Part shown: in pieces, positions 7,387 through 17,137 of the stretch
Numbering within the stretch: the stretch's first letter is position 1
How the letters are laid out: each line of letters begins with the position of its first letter
Origin: JBFWRK01 sp050248955
Lineage (GTDB): Bacteria > Actinomycetota > Acidimicrobiia > Acidimicrobiales > Ilumatobacteraceae
Assembly (NCBI GenBank): GCA_050248955.1
Contig: JBFWRK010000016.1
Span: forward strand, 48,934 to 112,933
Reading direction: 5' to 3'
Length of the DNA stretch: 64,000 bases
Program-made: the position numbers and the translations under genes
Notes under the pieces: generated by a model
Seen by the model: the letters and a program-made list of their open reading frames with translations, nothing else
Told to the model about the DNA's origin: nothing
Databases searched by the model: none

Positions 7387-9503
7387 CGACCGCCTGGCGC
7401 CCACCGCAGGAACCGGCCGCCCTCGGCGACCCGGACGATGTCGTGATGCTGATCGTCGGGCCGTCGTTCTGCCTGGCCGATGTCGCCGGCGACGTGACGG
7501 ACGGTGCGCCACTCGGCTGGTTCGTCGCCGACCGCCGCGTGCTGAGCAGAGCGGAGCTGTTCGTCGATGGCGGACGCTGCGAGTCGCTGGGCGTCCATCG
7601 CCATGACGCGTTCGAGTCGCTCCACGTCCTGCGCACCCCGCCGGGGACCCAGTCGGGGTTGTTGCTCGTTCGGCATCGTGCGCTCGACGAGGGGCTCGTC
7701 GACCGCATCCAGGTGTTCAACCACGCGACGACACCTCGGACCTGTCGCCTCGTCCTCAAGGTCGATGTCGACTTCGCCGACCTCTTCGCCGTGAAGGACC
7801 GGCGCCCGATCGACCGGACTGAGCCCGGCACGACGACCGGGCTGGCGTGCGTCGACGGTGTCCTCCACTACACCTGGACCGCTCCGGGCGGTGCGACGCG
7901 GCGGACGACGATCGAGGCGTCGCCGTCGTCCGCCACGGTGATGCCGGGCCGTGTCGTGTGGACGCTCGAGATCGACTCGCAGGAGCATGCCGAGGTCGGC
8001 GTGGCGATCACCCACGAGTTGCTCGACACCGGGCTCGAGCCGCCGCGACACCGGGCGCGGGCGCTCGTCGTCTCTTCGCGGGATCAGGCACGGGCGTGGG
8101 AGCGCAGCCTGCCGACCGTGGTGACCGGCAACGCGGCTGTGGACGTTGCCGTTCGTCGCTCCGGCGCAGACCTCGGCTCGCTCCGACTCTTCGATCCGGA
8201 GGACCGGGAGTTCCCGGTGGTGGCCGCCGGGGCGCCGTGGTTCATGACGTTGTTCGGCCGCGACTCGCTGATCACGTCGCTGTTCTCGATGCACGTCGAC
8301 CACGGACTCGCGCGCGGCGTCGTACGGGCGCTGGCCCGGCTGCAGGGCGACGTGACCGACGACGAGACCGACGAGCAACCGGGCAAGATCCTCCACGAAC
8401 TGCGGTTCACGCAGGCCACGAGCTTCTCCTTGCGTGCCGGCGCGCCGTACTACGGCTCGGTCGACGCGACACCGTTGTTCGTGCACCTGGTCGGCGAGCT
8501 CGCGCGGTGGGGCGCGTTTGGCGAGGCCGAGATCCGGGCGGGGCTGCCCGCCATCGACCTGGCGCTCGACTGGATGCTCGGCGCCGGCGACATCGACCGG
8601 GACGGGTTCGTCGAGTACCACTGCCGCAGCGTGACGGGGCTGGTCAACCAGGGGTGGAAGGACTCGTGGGATGGCATCCGCCACGGCGACGGCAGCATCG
8701 CCGAGCCGCCGATCGCGCTTGCCGAGGTGCAGGCGTACGTGTTTGCCGCGTTCCACGCCCGCGCCCGCCTCGCCGAGCTGCTCGGCGACGGGACCGGCGC
8801 GGCGACGTGGTCGTCGCGCGCGGCTGCGCTCGCCGACCGCTTCAACGACCGCTTCTGGCTCGGTGCGGACAAGGGCTTCGCGGCCGGGCTCGATCTGCAC
8901 AACCAGCCGATCGACTCCGTCACGTCGAGCATGGGCCACTGCCTGTGGACCGGGATCGCGGCGCCGGAGCACGCGGATGCCGTGGCAAAGCTGCTGATGT
9001 CCCCGCCGATGTGGACGGGGTGGGGCATCAGGACGCTGTCGAGCGACAATCCCGGCTACGACCCGCTCAGCTACCACTGCGGTTCGGTGTGGCCGCACGA
9101 CTCGACGATCTGCGCGGCCGGACTCATGCGCTACGGCTTCGTGGAGGAGGCGCAGCGGATCGCGGCAGGGCTCTTCGCTGCCTCGCAGGCCTCCGACGGC
9201 AGGCTGCCGGAGCTGTTGAGCGGCATCGACCGCGGCTGGGTCGACGTCCCCGTCCGCTACCCGACGTCGTGCACGCCGCAGGCGTGGTCGGCGGCGAGCC
9301 CGCTCTACCTCCTGCGGATCCTGCTCGGCATCGAACCGAGCGACGATCGCGGGTCGGTGGTCGTCGATCCGCAGTTGCCGACCTGGCTCCAGCACGTCCA
9401 CGTCGACGGTGTGCCAGTCGGCTCGCAACGGTTCAGCATCACCGCGAACGGCAGGGACAGCGACGTCCGGGTGTCGCCGGAGCGACCGCCGGCGGGCGAC
9501 TGA
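7383..9503 (+). CDS. Glycogen debranching-type amylo-alpha-1,6-glucosidase (GDE N-terminal + MGH1-like)
   Basis: A 706-residue enzyme with an N-terminal beta-sandwich domain (about residues 15-230; it has DRRVLSRAELFVDG) and a C-terminal (alpha/alpha)6 barrel. The barrel has the family signature APWFMTLFGRDSLITSL, then GWKDSWDGIRHGDG and YHCGSVWPHDSTICAAGLMR. Members hydrolyse alpha-1,6 branches or related glucosides, and some act on mannosylglycerate or glucosylglycerate. It starts at a GTG overlapping the glycosyltransferase stop. It faces the DNA ligase gene convergently with only three bases between stop codons. The exact substrate is not certain. Confidence 0.87.
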   Translation: MTTAWRPPQEPAALGDPDDVVMLIVGPSFCLADVAGDVTDGAPLGWFVADRRVLSRAELFVDGGRCESLGVHRHDAFESLHVLRTPPGTQSGLLLVRHRALDEGLVDRIQVFNHATTPRTCRLVLKVDVDFADLFAVKDRRPIDRTEPGTTTGLACVDGVLHYTWTAPGGATRRTTIEASPSSATVMPGRVVWTLEIDSQEHAEVGVAITHELLDTGLEPPRHRARALVVSSRDQARAWERSLPTVVTGNAAVDVAVRRSGADLGSLRLFDPEDREFPVVAAGAPWFMTLFGRDSLITSLFSMHVDHGLARGVVRALARLQGDVTDDETDEQPGKILHELRFTQATSFSLRAGAPYYGSVDATPLFVHLVGELARWGAFGEAEIRAGLPAIDLALDWMLGAGDIDRDGFVEYHCRSVTGLVNQGWKDSWDGIRHGDGSIAEPPIALAEVQAYVFAAFHARARLAELLGDGTGAATWSSRAAALADRFNDRFWLGADKGFAAGLDLHNQPIDSVTSSMGHCLWTGIAAPEHADAVAKLLMSPPMWTGWGIRTLSSDNPGYDPLSYHCGSVWPHDSTICAAGLMRYGFVEEAQRIAAGLFAASQASDGRLPELLSGIDRGWVDVPVRYPTSCTPQAWSAASPLYLLRILLGIEPSDDRGSVVVDPQLPTWLQHVHVDGVPVGSQRFSITANGRDSDVRVSPERPPAGD

Positions 9504-9506
9504 CCG

Positions 9507-10499
9507 TCACACAGGCGCGCCGCCGCCGTGTTCGCGGACCACGGTGCCGGGTTCCTTGTCGGTGCGGAGCCCGAGGAACACCGGTTGGCGCAGCAGTCCG
9601 CCCTGGGTCCACTCGGAGAAGCGAACCTCGACCACGAGCTCCGGCTCGACCCAGTGCGCCTCGGCCGGCGGCGTGCCCTCGTCGATCGGCGAGGTGCTCC
9701 GGGCGAGCCCCGCCATGCGCTCCGTGAGCAGGGCGATGTCGGCGCGGGACAGGCCGCTGCCCACGCGGCCTGCGTAGCGGATCGGTCCGCCGGGCCCGTC
9801 GTGGTAGCCGACCACCAGCGAGCCGAGCCCGCCGGCGAGGACGCCGGTGCCGGCGATCCATCCGCAGACGAGCAGCTCCTGTCCCAGGTTGGAACGCTGC
9901 TTGACCCACGCGCTCGAGCGCGTGCCGGGCAGGTACGGGCTGTCGAGACGCTTCGCGACGACGCCCTCGAGCTGATGGTTCTCGACGAACGCGACGATCG
10001 GCGCCGACGCGCCGACGCTCGCCGACGGCGTGGTCCATCCGTCGTGGGCGATGTCGAGCTCGGCGAGCCGGTCACGGCGCTCGTCGTAGGGCAGCCGGAG
10101 CAGGCTCTTCCGGTTGGACCACAGCACGTCGAACACGACGAGGTGCACTGGAACGCTCGTCGCCAGGCGCCGCTGGGCGGCGGGGTCGACGACGTGCATG
10201 CGGCGCTGGAGCCGCTCGAAGCTCGGCCGGCCGGTCTCGTCCACGGCGATGACCTCGCCGTCCAGCAGGAGCTCGCGGCCGGCGCAACGGGCAGCTCCGG
10301 TGGCGAGATCGGGGTAGCGGGTCGTGATGTCGATGCCGGACCGGTTGCGGAGCTCGAGTGTGCCGTCGACGACCCGCGCGATCACGCGGATGCCGTCCCA
10401 CTTCACCTCGTACGCCCACCGCGCCTCGTCGGTCGGTAGCGGCGCGGCCGTCGCCAGCATCGGCTCGACGAACCGCGGCGTCGAGTCAGCGCGCGGCAT
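9507..10499 (-). CDS. ATP-dependent DNA ligase (LigD-ligase/LigC type)
   Basis: A 330-residue stand-alone ATP-dependent ligase that seals nicks, likely in Ku-dependent end joining. Motif I EVKWDGIR places the AMP-accepting lysine at K33; motif III is in DGEVIAVDETGRPSFERLQ, motif IV in EGVVAKRLDSPYLPG and motif V at WVKQR. An OB-fold domain follows (VCGWIAGTGVLAGGLGSLVVGYH) with the C-terminal motif VEVRFSEWTQGGLLRQPVF. It starts 14 bases inside the end of treZ, so it is translationally coupled to trehalose synthesis. The LigD at 18463 lacks a ligase domain, and this protein probably provides it. Confidence 0.92.
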   Translation of the reverse strand: MPRADSTPRFVEPMLATAAPLPTDEARWAYEVKWDGIRVIARVVDGTLELRNRSGIDITTRYPDLATGAARCAGRELLLDGEVIAVDETGRPSFERLQRRMHVVDPAAQRRLATSVPVHLVVFDVLWSNRKSLLRLPYDERRDRLAELDIAHDGWTTPSASVGASAPIVAFVENHQLEGVVAKRLDSPYLPGTRSSAWVKQRSNLGQELLVCGWIAGTGVLAGGLGSLVVGYHDGPGGPIRYAGRVGSGLSRADIALLTERMAGLARSTSPIDEGTPPAEAHWVEPELVVEVRFSEWTQGGLLRQPVFLGLRTDKEPGTVVREHGGGAPV

Positions 10500-12240
10500 G
10501 ATCCGCCCGATCCGGTGAGGTGCGTACGACGGCCAGCGAGCGCGGCGCGACGACGAGCTTGCCCTCTTCGATGCGCGTCGCGTCGCTGGCGAGGATCGGG
10601 ACCGGGGCGGGCTCTCTCCGTCCGACCGGCTGCCAGCGGTGCGCCGCATCGCCGAAGTTGGCGAGGATGCACAGCGACCCGCGGCGCATGACGACGACGT
10701 CCCCGTGGCGCTCGATGCGCGTCCTCGCCGCCCGGGGATCGGTCAGGTCCGGTTCCGCCCGGCGCAGGGCGAGCACGCGCCGGTACCAGTCGAGCAGCTC
10801 CGCGTGAGCGGGCTCGTCGCGCTCGTCCCAGCGCAACCGGCACTCGTCGAACGTCTCGATCGCGAACGGGTCGGCGAGGTCCTCGTCGCGCCGGGCGAGA
10901 CCGGCGAACTCACGGCTGCGACCCTCGACCACGGCTGTGCGCAACTCCTCGTCGCGGAAGTCGGCGAAGAACCGGAACGGGGTCGACGCACCCCACTCCT
11001 CTCCCTGGAACAGCAGTGGCGTGCACGGTCCGAGGAGGAGCACACCAGCGGCCAGCTTCACCGCTCCGGCACCGACGAGGTGGACGAGCCGCTCGCCGCC
11101 CGCACGGTTGCCGATCTGGTCGTGGTTCTGCATCGCGACCACGAACCGGTGTCGGGGTTCGTCAACAAGCGGAGCGCCGTGACCCCGGCGGCGATGCTCG
11201 GACCACTGCCCGTCGAGGTGGTGCACCTGTGCCAGTGCCCGCACCACCGCGTCCAGCGAGCCGTAGTCGACGTAGTAGCCGGCGTCCTCGCCGGTGAGGA
11301 CCGCATGGACCGCGTGGTGGAGATCGTCGGCCCATTGCCCATCGAGTCCGTAACCGCCGGCCTCGGCAGCGGTCGTGATCCGCGGATCGTTCCGGTCGTC
11401 CTCCGCGACGAGCAGGATCGTTCGACCCACCGCAGCGCCGAGCGCGAGCGCCTCCTGAGCGAGCTCGGCCAGGATGTGCTGCGCCCGTGAGTCGACCAGG
11501 GCGTGCGTCGCGTCGAGCCTGAGCCCGTCGACGTGGTAGTGCTCGATCCAGTGGCGCACGTTGTCGATGATGTAGCGGCGCACCTCGTCGCTGCCCTCAC
11601 CGTCCAGGTTCATCGCTTCTCCCCACGGCGTCCCGGCGACCTCGTGGGTGTACGGGCCGAACTCGCCGAGCTGGTCCGCTTCCGGACCGACGTGGTTGTA
11701 GACGACGTCCAGGAGGACGCCGAACCCTCGCTGGTGGGCGGCGTCGACGAAGCGCTTGAAGCCGTCGGGCCCACCGTACGCATGGTGCACCGCGAACGGC
11801 AGGACGCCGTCGTAGCCCCAGCCGCGATCGCCGGAGAACGCCGCGACCGGCATCACTTCCACGAGCGTGACGCCGAGATCGGCGAGGTGATCGAGCCGCT
11901 CGATCGCGCCATCGAACGTTCCCGCGGGCGAGAACGTGCCGACGTGCAGCTCGTAGATCACCGCCCCCGCGAGCGGGCTGCCGTGCCATGTCTGATCGGT
12001 CCATGGAAACGCCTGGTGGTCGACGACGGCAGAGGGCCCGTCGGCACCGTCGGGCTGCCACGCCGATCGGGGATCGGCGAGCAGGGGCCCACCGTCGAGC
12101 GAGAACGAGTAGCGGGTGCCGACCGCGAGCGGCTCGTCGCCCACGAACCAGTCGCCGGCTCGCGCCGCGAGCGAGCGCCTGCCGGACTCCGTGACGACCT
12201 CGACGCGCGCGGCGCGCGGCGCCCACACCCGTGGGATCAT
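10486..12240 (-). CDS. treZ: Malto-oligosyltrehalose trehalohydrolase
   Basis: Releases trehalose from maltooligosyl-trehalose, the last step of the TreYZ route from glycogen. The 584-residue protein has an N-terminal CBM48-like domain (IPRVWAPRAARVEVV) and a GH13 barrel with GWGYDGVLPFAVHHAYGGP, the nucleophile region DGLRLDATHAL, the acid/base region LLVAEDDRNDP and the third carboxylate region MQNHDQIGNR. The length is normal. Its ATG overlaps the treY stop as ATGA, and its end overlaps the DNA ligase start. Cytoplasmic. Confidence 0.95.
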   Translation of the reverse strand: MIPRVWAPRAARVEVVTESGRRSLAARAGDWFVGDEPLAVGTRYSFSLDGGPLLADPRSAWQPDGADGPSAVVDHQAFPWTDQTWHGSPLAGAVIYELHVGTFSPAGTFDGAIERLDHLADLGVTLVEVMPVAAFSGDRGWGYDGVLPFAVHHAYGGPDGFKRFVDAAHQRGFGVLLDVVYNHVGPEADQLGEFGPYTHEVAGTPWGEAMNLDGEGSDEVRRYIIDNVRHWIEHYHVDGLRLDATHALVDSRAQHILAELAQEALALGAAVGRTILLVAEDDRNDPRITTAAEAGGYGLDGQWADDLHHAVHAVLTGEDAGYYVDYGSLDAVVRALAQVHHLDGQWSEHRRRGHGAPLVDEPRHRFVVAMQNHDQIGNRAGGERLVHLVGAGAVKLAAGVLLLGPCTPLLFQGEEWGASTPFRFFADFRDEELRTAVVEGRSREFAGLARRDEDLADPFAIETFDECRLRWDERDEPAHAELLDWYRRVLALRRAEPDLTDPRAARTRIERHGDVVVMRRGSLCILANFGDAAHRWQPVGRREPAPVPILASDATRIEEGKLVVAPRSLAVVRTSPDRADHAAR

Positions 12241-14780
12241 CGTGCACGCTCCAGGACGGCCACCGGGAGATGCTCCGTCAACGCGGCGACCGACACGGCG
12301 CCGGGACCGCGCACCGTGCCGGTCATGACGTCGTGCCACGAGCCGCGAGGCAACTGAACCGTCGTGGTCTGGCGCAGCTCGCCACCGGTCAGCGGGAACC
12401 GCGGCACGACGACGAGCACGTCGCCGCGCCGGAACGCGATGGCAACGCTCGGCTCGGGTCCCTCGACCTCGATCGCCCGGTAGACGGACGTCGTGAAGCA
12501 CGCCGGGTGCCGCCGCCGGAGGCCGAGCAGCGCGTGGAGCAGCGACAGCTTCGTCCTGCCCGGGTCGTCACACGCCACCCAGCGCGCGTCGTCTTCACCT
12601 CGGTCGTCGGCAACCCCTCCGCCGGCCGCGGCGTCGACGAGGAGCGAGCGGCGGAGGTCGAAGTCCACCGGCCGGCGGTTGTCGGGGTCGACGAGTGAGT
12701 CGTCCCACAGCTCGGTGCCCTGGTACGTGTCCGGGAAGCCGGGAAGGGTCGCCCGCAGCGTCAGCAGGGCGAGCGAGTTCGCCCGTCCGGCCGGCCCGAT
12801 GCGCCGCACGTACTCGTCGAGCACCGTGCGGGCCTCGCGCTCGGACGTCAGCGCCTCGACGAATCGCTGCACCGCCGCTTCGAGCTCTTCGTCCGGCGCG
12901 AGCCAGCTCGTGCGCTGCTTCGCCTCCCTGATCGACTTGAGCACGACGGGCCACAACCGGTCGGCTGCGATCGGCCAGGCACCGAACGCGGTCTGATACA
13001 CGAACCACTCCACGCCGGGCGCGTCCGGCAGCACGGGCGCGAGCACCGCGTCGAGGCGTTGCACCACCTCCGCCCAACCGGCCGGGTCCTCGGCGAGCAC
13101 GGCGAGCCGGGCGCGCACGTCCTCGGAGCGCTTCGTGTCGTGCGTCGAGGTCGTGAGCATCGAGCGCGGCCAGCTCCGAGCTTGCTGCGCGGCCCACCAG
13201 TGCACCGTCTCGGGCCGGACCGAGAACGTCGCGGGATCGTGACCCACGTCGTTGAGCGCGAGCAGCCGCGTCGAGCGGTACAGCGCGGTGTCCTCGACGC
13301 CCTTCGCCATCACGGGCCCGCTGAGCTGCTGGAAGCGGAGCGCAAACTCGACTGCAGCAGTTCCGCTGGTCTCCAACGTCAGCGCCGCAGCGATGAACTC
13401 GAGCAATGCCGGATCGAGCTCGGGATGGTGCTCCGCCGCCGTCGTGACCGCGAGTTGGATCACATGGCGATCGGCGGCCGAGACGTCCGGCGACCCGTCG
13501 TCGCGAGCGCGCACGTAGGTGCGGTAGCGGGGGAACGACGACACCACCGCGACCACCGCGCGGCGAGCTTCCTCGACGCTCGTGTCGCGGTGACGGGGGT
13601 CGTCGAGCAGGAGCTCGTGCAGCAGGTTCGTCAACCGCGCCACGTCGCTGCCGAGCAACGAGTCGGCGACCTCTTCGCGCGCGAGCCGGGCGTGCTCGTC
13701 GAACGTCAGGTCGTCGCCGCTGCGAGCGCGGTACAGCTCGTCGAGCGCGGCTTCCCCGCGAGGGTCGACGAGGAACGGTGTCAGCACCGCAGCCGCGTCG
13801 TATCCGGTGGTGCCTTCGACCGGCCAGCTCGTCTGCAACCGCTCGCGTCCGACGAGGATCTTCTCCACGCCGATCCACGCGTCCGGCGCGAGTGAGCGGA
13901 GCGCGTGGCTGTATGCCCATGGATCGCGCAGGCCGTCGACGTGGTCGACCCGCAGGCCGTCGACCAGACCCTCGTCGACGAGCCGCCGGACGAGACGGTG
14001 GCTGCGCTCGAACACGGCCGGGTCGGACGTGCGGAGCGCGACGAGCGAGTCGACGTCGAAGAACCGCCGGTACCCGAGCTCGTGATCGGCCATCCGCCAC
14101 CGCGCCGGTCGGTAGTGCTGTGCGTCGACGAGCGCGAGCAGTCGGTCGGGATCCGCGTTGAGCGCTTCCAGGCGGCGGAGCAGCGACGCGGTGTCATCCT
14201 TGGCGACACCGGCGAGCACCTCGGCCACGGTCTCGGGTGAGAGCGGCAAGCGGGTGCTGCCGGCGAGCTCGAGCAGGACGAGCTCGTCGCCGTCCTCGTC
14301 AGGGACGACGCGCACGCGGCCCTCGCCGATCTCGACGCCGATGTGGTCGCCGAGGATCGGCAGCAGCAAGCGGCCGTCCGCCTCGGCGCCCCAGTCGATG
14401 TCGAACCACTCGGCGCTCGAGCTGTCACGACCGAACTGGAGGACATCACGCCACCACCGGTTCGCCGGTGTGGCGGCCATGTGGTGGGGGACGATGTCGA
14501 CGATGATGCGCACGCCCGCGCCTCGGCACGACTCGGCGAGCGCCCGGAACCCGCGCTCGCCGCCGAGCGCGGAGGAGAACGCTGTCGGGTCGACGACGTC
14601 GTAGCCGTGGGTGCTGCCGGCGACCGCCTCGAACGGGGGCGAGAGGTAGAGGTGACTGATGCCGAGCTCCGCGAGGTACGGGACGACGCGCTCGGCATCG
14701 GCGAACGTGAACCCCTCGTGGAGCTGGAGCCGGTACGAGCCGACGATGTGGCGATCGGCCTCGGTCTCACGCTCGCTCAT
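12237..14780 (-). CDS. treY: Malto-oligosyltrehalose synthase
   Basis: An intramolecular transglucosylase that turns the reducing-end alpha-1,4 bond of a maltodextrin into the alpha,alpha-1,1 bond of maltooligosyl-trehalose. The 847-residue GH13 protein begins SYRLQLHEGFTFADAERVVP and has IVPHHMAATPANRWWRDVL, DGLRVDHVDGLRDP (nucleophile), WIGVEKIL (acid/base) and STHDTKRSEDVRARL (third carboxylate), plus PDTYQGTELWDDSLVDPDNR near the end. It is coupled by ATGA overlaps to treX upstream and treZ downstream. All expected motifs are present. Confidence 0.95.
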   Translation of the reverse strand: MSERETEADRHIVGSYRLQLHEGFTFADAERVVPYLAELGISHLYLSPPFEAVAGSTHGYDVVDPTAFSSALGGERGFRALAESCRGAGVRIIVDIVPHHMAATPANRWWRDVLQFGRDSSSAEWFDIDWGAEADGRLLLPILGDHIGVEIGEGRVRVVPDEDGDELVLLELAGSTRLPLSPETVAEVLAGVAKDDTASLLRRLEALNADPDRLLALVDAQHYRPARWRMADHELGYRRFFDVDSLVALRTSDPAVFERSHRLVRRLVDEGLVDGLRVDHVDGLRDPWAYSHALRSLAPDAWIGVEKILVGRERLQTSWPVEGTTGYDAAAVLTPFLVDPRGEAALDELYRARSGDDLTFDEHARLAREEVADSLLGSDVARLTNLLHELLLDDPRHRDTSVEEARRAVVAVVSSFPRYRTYVRARDDGSPDVSAADRHVIQLAVTTAAEHHPELDPALLEFIAAALTLETSGTAAVEFALRFQQLSGPVMAKGVEDTALYRSTRLLALNDVGHDPATFSVRPETVHWWAAQQARSWPRSMLTTSTHDTKRSEDVRARLAVLAEDPAGWAEVVQRLDAVLAPVLPDAPGVEWFVYQTAFGAWPIAADRLWPVVLKSIREAKQRTSWLAPDEELEAAVQRFVEALTSEREARTVLDEYVRRIGPAGRANSLALLTLRATLPGFPDTYQGTELWDDSLVDPDNRRPVDFDLRRSLLVDAAAGGGVADDRGEDDARWVACDDPGRTKLSLLHALLGLRRRHPACFTTSVYRAIEVEGPEPSVAIAFRRGDVLVVVPRFPLTGGELRQTTTVQLPRGSWHDVMTGTVRGPGAVSVAALTEHLPVAVLERAR

Positions 14781-16891
14781 GAGCGGCCGGCGAGGACCAT
14801 CATCGAGCGGGATTCGAGCTGGAGCTCACCACCGGCCTTCGCTTCCCGACCGGTCGCGCCGACCGTGCCGGCCTCGGTGTCGACGACGATCTCCCACCGG
14901 GCCGGTGTGACCTCGCTCGGCACGATGAACGTCAACGGTTCCGCGCTCGCGTTGATGACGATCAGGAAGGAGTCGTCGTCGACCCGCTCGCCTCGGCGGT
15001 CGACATCGATCGCGGTGCCGTTCAGGCGCATCACGAGCGCCTTCGCGAAGCCCTCGTTCCAGTCCTCGTCGGACATGAGGGTGCCATCGTTCCCGTACCA
15101 CTCGACGTCGGCGATGTCCTCGCCGTGGATCGGCCGGCCCTGGAAGAAGTGCCGGCGGCGGAACGCCGGATGTGCCGTGCGGAACGCGACGAGCTCCCGT
15201 GTGAACTCGAGCAGCTCCGTGTCGACGTCCTCCCAGTCGAACCACGACAGCTCGTTGTCCTGGCAGTACGCGTTGTTGTTGCCCTGCTGCGTGCGGCCGA
15301 GCTCGTCGCCTCCGAGCAGCATCGGCACGCCCTGCGAGAGCAGCAGCGTCGAGAGCAGGTTGCGCTGCTGGCGGGCGCGGAGGGCGTTGATCTCAGCGTC
15401 GTCCGTCGGTCCCTCGACACCGCAGTTCCAACCACGGTTGTTCGACTCGCCGTCGCGGTTGTCCTCGCCGTTCGCCTCGTTGTGCTTCTCGTTGTACGAC
15501 ACGAGATCGCGCATCGTGAAGCCGTCGTGAGCGGTGACGAAGTTGATGCTCGCGTGCGGTCGCCTCCCGGCGGCCTCGTACAGGTCGCTCGACCCCGTGA
15601 GCCGATAGGCGAGCTCACCGACGCCGTGCGGGGCACCGGCCCAGTGGTCACGGATGCAGTCGCGGTACTTCCCGTTCCACTCGGCCCACTGCGGCGGGAA
15701 GTTGCCGACCTGGTAGCCGCCCTCGCCGACGTCCCACGGCTCGGCGATCAACTTCACCTGGCAGAGCACCGGGTCCTGTTGGACGAGATCGAAGAACGCC
15801 GACAGCCGGTCGACCTCGTGCAGCGAGCGGACGAGCGCGGAGGCGAGATCGAACCGAAAGCCGTCGACGTGCATCTCGGTGACCCAGTACCGCAAGCTGT
15901 CCATCACGAGCTGCAGCACGTAGGGCTGGCGCATGTTGAGCGTGTTGCCGGTGCCGGTGTAGTCCCGGTAGTACCGCCGATCGTCCATCAAGCGGTAGTA
16001 CTCCGGGTTGTCGAGTCCCTTGAACGACAGGGTCGGCCCGAGGTGGTTGCCCTCTGCGGTGTGGTTGTAGACGACATCGAGGATGACCTCCATGCCCGCT
16101 TCGTGGAGGGTCTTGACGAGCGTCTGGAACTCCTGCACCTGCTGCCCCAGCTCGCCCCGCTGTGCGTAGCCGTTGTGGGGCGCGAAGTAGCCGATCGAGT
16201 TGTACCCCCAGTAGTTGCTGAGACCCCGCTCGAGGAGGTGCGCGTCGTTGATGAACTGGTGCACGGGCATCAGCTCGACGGCCGTGATGCTCAGGCTCTT
16301 CAAGTGATCGACGAATGCGGGATGGGCGAGGCCGGCGTACGTGCCGCCCAGCTCCGGCTCGATGTCGGGATGCCGCGCCGTCGCGCCTTTGACGTGCACC
16401 TCGTAGATCACGGTCTCGTTCCACGGCACGCGCAGCCGACGGTCGTTGCCCCAATCGAAGAACGGGTTGACGACGACCGACCGCGGGACGTACGGCGCGC
16501 TGTCCTCGTCGTTACGAGCGTCAGGATCGGTGAACGGGTGGTCGAAGACCGCTTCGTTCCACGACACCGAGCCCGCGATCGCCTTCGCGTACGGATCGAG
16601 AAGGAGCTTCGCCGGGTTGCAGCGGGCACCGTGCTGTGGTTCGTACGGGCCGTGGACGCGCAGTCCGTAGCGCGTGCCGGGCTGCACGTCGGGGAGGTAG
16701 CCGTGCCAGACGTCGCCGGTACGTTCCGGCAGCACGCAGCGCTCCTCGTTGCCGTCGTCGTCGAAGGTGCAGAACTCGACCGACTCGGCGAGGTCCGAGT
16801 ACACCGCGACGTTGGTGCCCATGCCGTCAAAGGTCGTTCCGAGCGGCGCGGGCTCGCCCGGCCAGATGCGCGCAGCCATGGGACGCTTCAT
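14777..16891 (-). CDS. treX: Glycogen debranching enzyme (isoamylase/GlgX family)
   Basis: Removes alpha-1,6 branches from glycogen to give linear maltodextrins for TreY. The 704-residue protein has an N-terminal CBM48 (PLGTTFDGMGTNVAVYSDLA) and a GH13 barrel with YNHTAEGNHLGPTLSFKGLD, the nucleophile region DGFRFDLASAL, the acid/base region AEPWDVGEGGYQVGNFP and the third carboxylate in NFVTAHDGFTMRDLVSYN. First gene of the treX-treY-treZ-ligase operon. An ideal AAGGAGGT sits only one base before the first ATG, and a second ATG (16879) is 13 bases from it, so neither spacing is ideal and the start is unsettled. Confidence 0.95.
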   Translation of the reverse strand: MKRPMAARIWPGEPAPLGTTFDGMGTNVAVYSDLAESVEFCTFDDDGNEERCVLPERTGDVWHGYLPDVQPGTRYGLRVHGPYEPQHGARCNPAKLLLDPYAKAIAGSVSWNEAVFDHPFTDPDARNDEDSAPYVPRSVVVNPFFDWGNDRRLRVPWNETVIYEVHVKGATARHPDIEPELGGTYAGLAHPAFVDHLKSLSITAVELMPVHQFINDAHLLERGLSNYWGYNSIGYFAPHNGYAQRGELGQQVQEFQTLVKTLHEAGMEVILDVVYNHTAEGNHLGPTLSFKGLDNPEYYRLMDDRRYYRDYTGTGNTLNMRQPYVLQLVMDSLRYWVTEMHVDGFRFDLASALVRSLHEVDRLSAFFDLVQQDPVLCQVKLIAEPWDVGEGGYQVGNFPPQWAEWNGKYRDCIRDHWAGAPHGVGELAYRLTGSSDLYEAAGRRPHASINFVTAHDGFTMRDLVSYNEKHNEANGEDNRDGESNNRGWNCGVEGPTDDAEINALRARQQRNLLSTLLLSQGVPMLLGGDELGRTQQGNNNAYCQDNELSWFDWEDVDTELLEFTRELVAFRTAHPAFRRRHFFQGRPIHGEDIADVEWYGNDGTLMSDEDWNEGFAKALVMRLNGTAIDVDRRGERVDDDSFLIVINASAEPLTFIVPSEVTPARWEIVVDTEAGTVGATGREAKAGGELQLESRSMMVLAGRS

Positions 16892-16966
16892 ACCTCCTTG
16901 CGAGCGGTCGGTAAACCGCAGGGACGTGTCGCGGGGGTCACAGTTCGGTGCACGAAGTGAGAGCGG

Positions 16967-17026
16967 GCGCAGAGCGGCACCCGGCAGGATGCGATGGGGG
17001 GTCGCATCCTGCCGGGCGCTCTGCGC
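16967..17026 (-). terminator. Large stem-loop between the NHEJ run and the trehalose operon
   Basis: Two arms pair perfectly over 25 bp: 16967-16976 with 17017-17026 and 16980-16994 with 17002-17016. A 3-base bulge (16977-16979) and a 7-base G-rich loop interrupt them. It lies 111 bases past the end of the 63-aa gene and 75 bases before treX, both on the minus strand. It may terminate the surE-to-small-protein transcript or act as an attenuator of treX; no T-tract is present. Confidence 0.65.
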
Positions 17027-17137
17027 ATCAGCCGGAGCGCTGTCGGGTGGGTCCGATGGCTACACGGCCGGCATGACTCACCGGCGTTCCCGCTCTCGGC
17101 GGGGACGAAACATGACAATCGCACGAACCTGATGTTC

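Noticed and set aside
7326..9428. 700-codon open frame on the minus strand
   Set aside because: Exactly antisense to the debranching-enzyme gene; Arg/Asp-rich composition with no domain motifs. Typical of high-GC mirror frames.
14777..16891. Alternative call of treX as a general glgX
   Set aside because: Sequence alone cannot separate them, but the ATGA-coupled treY and treZ make the trehalose role the better label.
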